A stretch of DNA of 64,000 nucleotides. It comes from Elmis aenea. Taxonomy: Eukaryota; Arthropoda; Insecta; Coleoptera; Elmidae. Numbering within the stretch: the stretch's first letter is position 1; each line of letters begins with the position of its first letter. Made by a program: the position numbers and the translations under genes. The notes under the pieces are model-generated. The model was not told the origin of the DNA. It saw only the letters and a list, made by a program, of their open reading frames with translations, and did no database searches. This document shows, one piece after another, positions 58,321-64,000 of this stretch. The DNA lies in the NCBI GenBank assembly GCA_947652605.1, contig OX393577.1, positions 27,531,466-27,595,465 of the forward strand, read 5' to 3'.

Positions 58321-59601
58321 GTTTAAAATGAAATTATCTACTTTATACACGTTAATTACTTTAAGATTGACTAATAAAAAGTACGATATGTATGTACATG
58401 ACGAAAGAATTTATTGGTTTATGAGACGGAAGTATCCAAAGACACAAGCATTAAAATACACGATTTCTAAATAATTCGAGGTGATTTTAAATAGAAATAA
58501 AGTGCCCCTGAGATAACTTCCAACTTGAATATCTCATTTGCTGGTAAAAATACTACTTTTAAACTCTATGGAATATAAAATGCCGAAAAAACCTCTATTT
58601 TTCCTCAAGATTTCAAGTGCAAACGCAATGGCATCAGTATAAAAAAATAATACTTCAAAGTAAATAAATTAAAATACTTTTTTTAATACGTTATAATCAA
58701 ATTGACTTGACCGCTATGAAATTCTCAGAAAATGTTCGTTTAAATGGGATGAAATGTATTTCTGTGTTTTCAAAAAGTAATGATCTATATACAAAAATGT
58801 GGCCTTTTAAAAATAGGTAAAACGCTGAAATTATACATTTCTTTACTTTTAAATTCCCATTATAAAAAGTAGAAATATTATTTTGGGTAAATCTTATAGA
58901 TATGTCCGAAAGATATTTGTTTAGTTGACACGTATTAATAATACTTTAAACCTTACACCAATCAAAACTAAAAAATTATTGTCTTTAATAAGCTCCAGCA
59001 AAAAGTAAATTTGCTTTGCTTAATTGAAACGATAAGTACAGTAAATAGTGTATCATAGGCTTCATTAAGTGTTAACTAATAACTACAAAATTTTTCCACC
59101 CTTCACAATAAACGTAATATTTATAATCTACCTAAGTATTTTTTTTAGAAAAATGAAAAACACATGTTTATTTTTATCTGATTAAACCGATCTTCCATCT
59201 TCTACATACACTGAAATACCTTTAAAAATTAAATTATTTTATATTTTTTTCGCAAACGACTTAATTTTGGTTGTACTAAAAGAAATACAAAAACAAACAT
59301 CTATTATCATAATAATTACATTCGTCTAATTTACATTCATTTTGGTAAAAAAAAACCAATACAATATATTTTAATCCATATTTTATGGTTTTAGTCAAAA
59401 TATTCTGTTCTAATAAAATAATATCTACTTGCTGCTAAATCTTTATAAAAATGTAATAAAATAATATTACTAAGGGAAGCAGATTTCTTCCAACTTTTGA
59501 CTCATCAAAAATGTTACATTTTATGTTTGCACACTTCGTTGCCATGTAACGCCTTAACGAAAGTAGCACATTCTGTTCCATGTATACAAACGGTAATAAT
59601 A

Positions 59602-60226
59602 CAGGGTGTGTATAAATTGGCGGAAGCGCTACACGTGACGATGTTCTTCGTAAAATTCTAAGTCGAAAATCTTTATACAAAAATGTTGTACCATGCTTCC
59701 TATGGCTTCAGGAACCATTTAAAGAAAAAATAAATTGGCAACATTGCATACATTGATTTGCGTTTGGACATTTTTTTATCAGCAATTTTTACTTAGGTAT
59801 TTACAATTTTTGTTCGAACTGAAAGCCTTCCGTTCGTAAACATAGCTGCAAACTTTTGGGTATCGTAAAACACAAACTAGAAATAATTACGAGAAAAACA
59901 GAGATGACAGCTAATGACAATGTTGCCATATGTATTATTTTCATTCAAATCAGTGATTTACATATTTTCAACACCAATTTTTTAAAAGAAGAACACAATA
60001 TCTAGGAAAAAATACTATTCGAAATTTTGTTTTATTCCAAATTGCGGCTTTTTCATTTGCAAGTATTAAATAATAGCGCTTATTAAAGGACTAAATGTCA
60101 AAACTTTGAGGACCTCTTGCAGACACAGCAAGCATGGTACAACATTTTCGTATTAAGATTTTCGACTTGGAATTTTACGAAGAACATCGCCACGTGTAGC
60201 GCTTCCGCCAATTTTTACACACCCTG
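59602..60226. mobile_element. 625-bp palindromic element, TA-CAGGGTGTGTATAAA ends
   Basis: The ends CAGGGTGTGTATAAATTGGC and, reversed, CAGGGTGTGTAAAAATTGGC are both next to TA. The arms pair for at least 110 bp at each side, e.g. GGAAGCGCTACACGTG versus CACGTGTAGCGCTTCC. The inner 400 bp pairs less well. There is no coding capacity. Confidence 0.85.
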
Positions 60227-60605
60227 TATAATAAATAATTACTGTAGCAATAAGTTGAATTTTTCATTTTGATGCCACTTGTAGATAACAATATTCTGTC
60301 GTTTGCAAATTTGTTGATTGTTGTGTTTCTTGGTGAAGACATGACATGGGTGATTAATTCGTAAAATGTCAAACAGACGTTTAATAATTTTAAAAGCATA
60401 AATATTTTATTTTATTTATCGTAAGAGAAATAGTGTGTGTAACACAAACGAAAGTAGTAATTTTCCGTATTCGTTATACAAATAACTATGAAGACAGCGT
60501 TTTTCACTCCCGAACGTCCTGTCATTATGACAATAAATTCTATTTCACGTGTATGATATTACTAAGAGGCAGGGTTGAGCAAATTTTGTTCTAATTTAAT
60601 AAATA

Positions 60606-60803
60606 AAGAAGTCATAGCAAATTTTCAAAAATGATGAAATTTCATTTTCGTCGGTACTGCCAAAATGGAATACGATAGAAAAAATCTGATTGCATAGGCG
60701 TTATTTTCTCAAAAACAATTGCCCAAGAGACCGAAATCAGATTTTTGCTATCTATTACGGTAACCGAGATAACCCGCAAAACATTCGAATTTGGTCCACC
60801 CTG
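60606..60803. mobile_element. Solo arm related to the 7097-7963 palindrome
   Basis: This segment matches 7765-7963, including CGGTAACCGAGATA, AAAACATTCGAAT and TTTGGTCCACCCTG at the end, next to TA (60804-60805). Here the terminus is intact, whereas in the other copy it has decayed. The left arm is missing. Confidence 0.7.
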
Positions 60804-60805
60804 TA

Positions 60806-61762
60806 CAATCACTGACTAACGGTTTATAAAAATCAAAGTATTTTTTATGTCACCTGATCCTGTAATTATTCTTCAGTTGTTTTACCAAATAGTCGAAAAT
60901 TCATAAAATCAACTCATATCAGTGATTGTGGGAGGATCTCCTTGTTTACAAGGGGCAGTATTTGGCGTGAAATGAACGAGGGCGCTGTGTATCTCGGCAC
61001 TAGGACTGATCCTCCGCGCTTCATTTGCTATACACTAATAATTAGCATATCAAAGCATCACCACAGCCACCATTGAATTACATACTGCAATATTGGCTAT
61101 GTATGGCAATAAATTGACCGCTTGTGTGTACATAGAGTTTGGTGTAAAAGCGGTAATTATACATATATGTAAATGCTAATACTTTTGATCATTGGATACT
61201 AATTACGTGTTAAAACAACATCTCAAATAAAATACTCACTTAAAAGGTAATATAACATCTAGTTTTTACAGAATTAAAACAAAAAACTGCAAACATTATA
61301 TTGTTCTGTTTATAACCAAAAATCATTTAAAATAATATTACACGAACAATCTTTTTTAAAGTATTTGCAAGATATATAGCAACGGATTCAAATTTGTAAC
61401 GATATAGTTCAAATGAACTTTACAAGTTGTCGATTCGTAGACCCCTCTAGTTGAACTATTCTCCGCAATATTGAGGACCACTATCCTTTATGTATTATGA
61501 GTCAATTAAGGGAATTAACCCATATTTGCCTCAAAGTTTCAAAGGAAATGGCCACTTGCAAAGTTTAAATAGATTCGTTTGGCTGATTTATATAACAAAT
61601 TACATCCAAGGTGGGGGTTTACTGCTGTTATAAATATTGGTTTTTTGTTATTGACTGTTGGCTGTAATTACAAATTTACAAATTTTGAGTTACAAGACTG
61701 AGTCCTGCTTAGTTTTATATAAGTAACTTTCAGGAGTTTTCAAACCACGTCACATTATATAA
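60806..61762. other. Unassigned stretch
   Basis: No gene or repeat was recognised. A less AT-rich patch lies at about 60925-61020 (GGGCGCTGTGTATCTCGGCA). Confidence 0.35.
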
Positions 61763-61930
61763 AGCAGTGATTCATAACCTTTTTAGCTGCCGACACCCCT
61801 TAAATTCTCAAAATGTGTTCTCGTGCCTACAGTAAAAACCCCGTTTTTGCAACTTTATCTTTATGTAAAATAAATAGAACATGTGAACGTCAAATGGTTA
61901 ATAATTATTAAAATTTTTAAATATTTGTAC

Positions 61931-63583
61931 CAGGGATGGAAAACGTAACGTAACGATACCCGATAACGTTATAATAACGATTCAACTATAATTTTTTATA
62001 CAATAACGTAACGATATTTTAATAACGTTATATAACGTTTCGTTAAAAGTTATTTTGTATCGTTATTCTCTATAAGTTAAATTTTTATATGGCCATCTTT
62101 TTATTTTCTGAAGATATATTTTATTTGGATTTTAGAAATTAAAATGAAAATAAAATATCTCAACCTCAACGTAATTTTGTAGGGTACTATTTTTTAAATT
62201 TACATTTACAGATCCCAAAAATAATTTCAGTGTTACAATTAAAAATTATTTTTATTCAGCATGTTTCTTAAATAATGTGAAAAAATTCGGGAGGTGATAC
62301 TTCATCGAAAATTAAGAGGGGTCTCTCATATTTTTTTTCTTAGACGTCTCCTTTCGGAGATACACCCCCCTAAAAGGGATCGGTAAAATTGGATTTTTAT
62401 TTTATTTCCCAAATTTGGATAAATGTGGGAGATTTATACTTATAAAAAGGTTTCCCATAGTAATATTTTTAATCATCTCCCACCTTCACAGGGGGCTGAA
62501 AAGTGTGACCCCTGTTGGTTTTTTTATCAGAACTTTTTGGTGGGTTGAAATCTAACAATTTTAAATTTTCTTTAAAAACTTGATTTATTTAGAAGTTTTT
62601 TTTTTATTGTTTAACTGTTCTCGTTAAACCTACAGTTTTTGAGTAAAAAATTAAATAGGTAAACATGAACCATCAAATATTCCAATATAAAACGATATTG
62701 AATAGAAGTGACGGGTGTAAAAGGCTGTATGTATTACATTACACAATTTCTTGTACAATTTCTTGTTCAAGAAATTTTATACTAGATTGTACAGCTGTTG
62801 CCAAGTTACAACACGTCTTATGTCGTAAATTGACATACGTGAAGTGTCAGTTTACGACATAAGACGTGTTGTAACTTGGCAACAGCTGTACAATCTAGTA
62901 TAAAATTTTTTGAACAAGAAATTGTATAGTGTAATACAGCTATAATTCATTTTGACGCTTACGCGGCGACAACGCTAAAACGCCCGTCAATTCTACTCAA
63001 TATAAACATAAACATCATATTCACTCATTTAATTTTTTACTCAAAACTGTAAGATTTACGAGAAAAACTAAAGAATGAAAAAAGGTTCTAAGTAAATCAA
63101 AGTAACAAAAAAAAAAAATTTGCAAAATTTCAACTCGCCAAAAAGTTCTGATTTAAAAATCAACAGGGGTCGCACTTATCAGCCCCCTATGAAGGTGGAA
63201 GATGATTGAAAATAATACTATGGGAAACCTTTTAATAAAACATCTACCAAATACCATTCTCCTACATTTATCTAAATTTGAGAAATAAAATAAAAACCTA
63301 ATTTTACCGCTCCCCTTTAGGGGGGTGTAACTCCGAAAGGAGACGTCTAAGAAAAAATTGTTATATAAAAGACCCCACTTTATTTTCAATAAGGAATCAC
63401 CTTCCGAATTTTTTCGCATTATTTAAGAAACACCCTGTATATCATAATTTATGTAACGTTATATAACGTTATATAACATAACAATTAATTTTTTTAACGT
63501 TATTTATAACGGTATGTAACGAAAACAAATAATAAATAACGTTATACAATAACGTAACGATTTAAAACGTTATTCCATCCCTG
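61931..63583. mobile_element. hAT element with AACGTTAT-rich ends and perfect 8-bp duplication
   Basis: Direct repeats ATTTGTAC lie at 61923-61930 and 63584-63591, exactly abutting CAGGGATGGAA ends in inverted orientation. The subterminal DNA is made of ACGTTA/TAACGT repeats on both sides. Nearly all of its interior is the palindrome at 62257-63437; the element's own sequence adds up to about 470 bp, so it is a MITE. Confidence 0.88.
62257..63437. mobile_element. 1.18-kb palindromic element, inner layer
   Basis: The right end, reversed, is CAGGGTGTTTCTTAAATAAT next to TA. The left end, CAGCATGTTTCTTAAATAAT, has lost part of the heptamer. The arms pair over almost 590 bp with a loop of a few bases near 62845, including GCAACAGCTGTACAATCTAG around the centre and AGACGTCTCCTTTCGGAG further out. 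A related half lies at 39516-39764. Confidence 0.85.
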
Positions 63584-63699
63584 ATTTGTACGATACCATT
63601 GGAAAACCCGTTGTGCAGAACTCCGTCTCGCACTCTAGGAGGAACAGATTATATTCCAGAGGATGCATGCGCCTCTGCTTAAGATTCACTGATTCAAAG

Positions 63700-64000
63700 C
63701 CAGCTGAAATCAGAAATTAGCAATTTTATTGTTTTATTTAGATTAAACACTATTACTTACATTTAGTTTTTATTGACAAAGCTTGCATGGTAGATTATAA
63801 TACAATTAAATCTCATTATAGTTCAATTTATAGATTAGCAAATAGCATATTTGTTTGTTTATCGGGAAGTCGCTGTAATTCAAGATACCTAGTTATGAGT
63901 TTTTGTTTTTACTTTTACAAAAATAAGTTGTAACGTCAAATATCCAAAGTATTTAAGGTAACAATACTAGTTTTAAAAGTTTATAATCTTACCAGGGCAT
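63700..64000. other. Unassigned window end
   Basis: AT-rich, with no recognisable feature. Confidence 0.35.

Larger units (their letters stand above)
56976..59598. other. Unassigned stretch holding two weak exon candidates
   Basis: Apart from the two candidate frames listed separately, nothing was recognised. Around 57430-57680 the sequence is less AT-rich but shows no supported feature. Confidence 0.35.
61765..63691. mobile_element. hAT MITE (outer layer) split by another hAT element
   Basis: The left end CAGTGATTCATAACCTTTTT and the right end, reversed, CAGTGAATCTTAAGC match the CAGTG.(T)TCT.AA style of Charlie-type hAT ends. The flanks ATATAAAG (61757-61764) and ATTCAAAG (63692-63699) agree at six of eight bases. 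Without the inserted element and its duplication, it would be about 270 bp. Confidence 0.55.

Noticed and set aside
62665..62862. 65-codon plus-strand frame
   Set aside because: It lies within one arm of the perfect palindrome and its mirror frame is broken; there is no domain.

Overview
This 64 kb window looks like intergenic or intronic DNA from an insect. A beetle is plausible, but that is inferred from overall style and not proven. The DNA is strongly AT-rich, long stretches lack any open frame, and nearly everything recognisable is decayed transposon. I found no complete host gene, no tRNA or rRNA, and no CRISPR. Only four short stretches even resemble host exons (near 8.6, 47.7, 57.9 and 58.2 kb), and all four are weak.

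Layout. 0-9 kb: a foldback repeat, an 89-bp-monomer dispersed repeat interrupted by a TAA-flanked MITE, and two long palindromes with TA-CAGGGTG ends. 9.2-10.8 kb: a nearly complete Tc1/mariner-like (DD35E) element whose ends are arrays of 21-bp repeats; an 8-bp tandem duplication breaks its transposase at the first catalytic Asp. 11-15.4 kb: two more large palindromes, the second with an RTE-type reverse transcriptase fragment in one arm. 16.3-18.6 kb: a hAT MITE with an 8-bp target duplication, then a palindromic element carrying two further insertions. 19.8-21.6 kb: more palindrome, the 89-bp tandem repeat, and a GGTAAAATGGGA repeat element. 21.6-36 kb: mostly blank, with one hAT remnant (28.4-29.4 kb) and a CpG-richer, X-box-bearing stretch near 35.7 kb. 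36-40 kb: a palindromised mariner, and a pogo/jerky-like transposase cut by another element right after its first catalytic Asp. 42.8-44.7 kb: a three-layer nest. 45.9-49.1 kb: a palindromic element, a hAT MITE and a CR1/jockey-like RT fragment. 49.2-53.5 kb: an almost full-length jockey-clade retrotransposon with an A14 tail. 54.6-57 kb: a PIF/Harbinger element (TAA duplications, transposase N-terminus) that carries a palindrome and abuts a pogo-like C-terminal remnant. 59.6-63.7 kb: another palindrome, a solo arm, and a hAT-within-hAT-with-palindrome nest.

Most interesting pattern. At least eight long, near-perfect palindromes (0.6-1.9 kb) sit at TA sites and share only a terminal CAGGGTG-like heptamer. 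Their arms are mostly unrelated to one another. A second group of TA-flanked elements has ends built on GGG..AG or GGG..AAGT, each with its own short phrase repeated inside the element; one terminus of this type lies beside a pogo-like transposase remnant. Several insertions still have their empty site preserved in the opposite palindrome arm, so relative insertion order can be read from the window alone.

All calls come from reading the sequence by eye; no database search was run. Coordinates of decayed ends are approximate.
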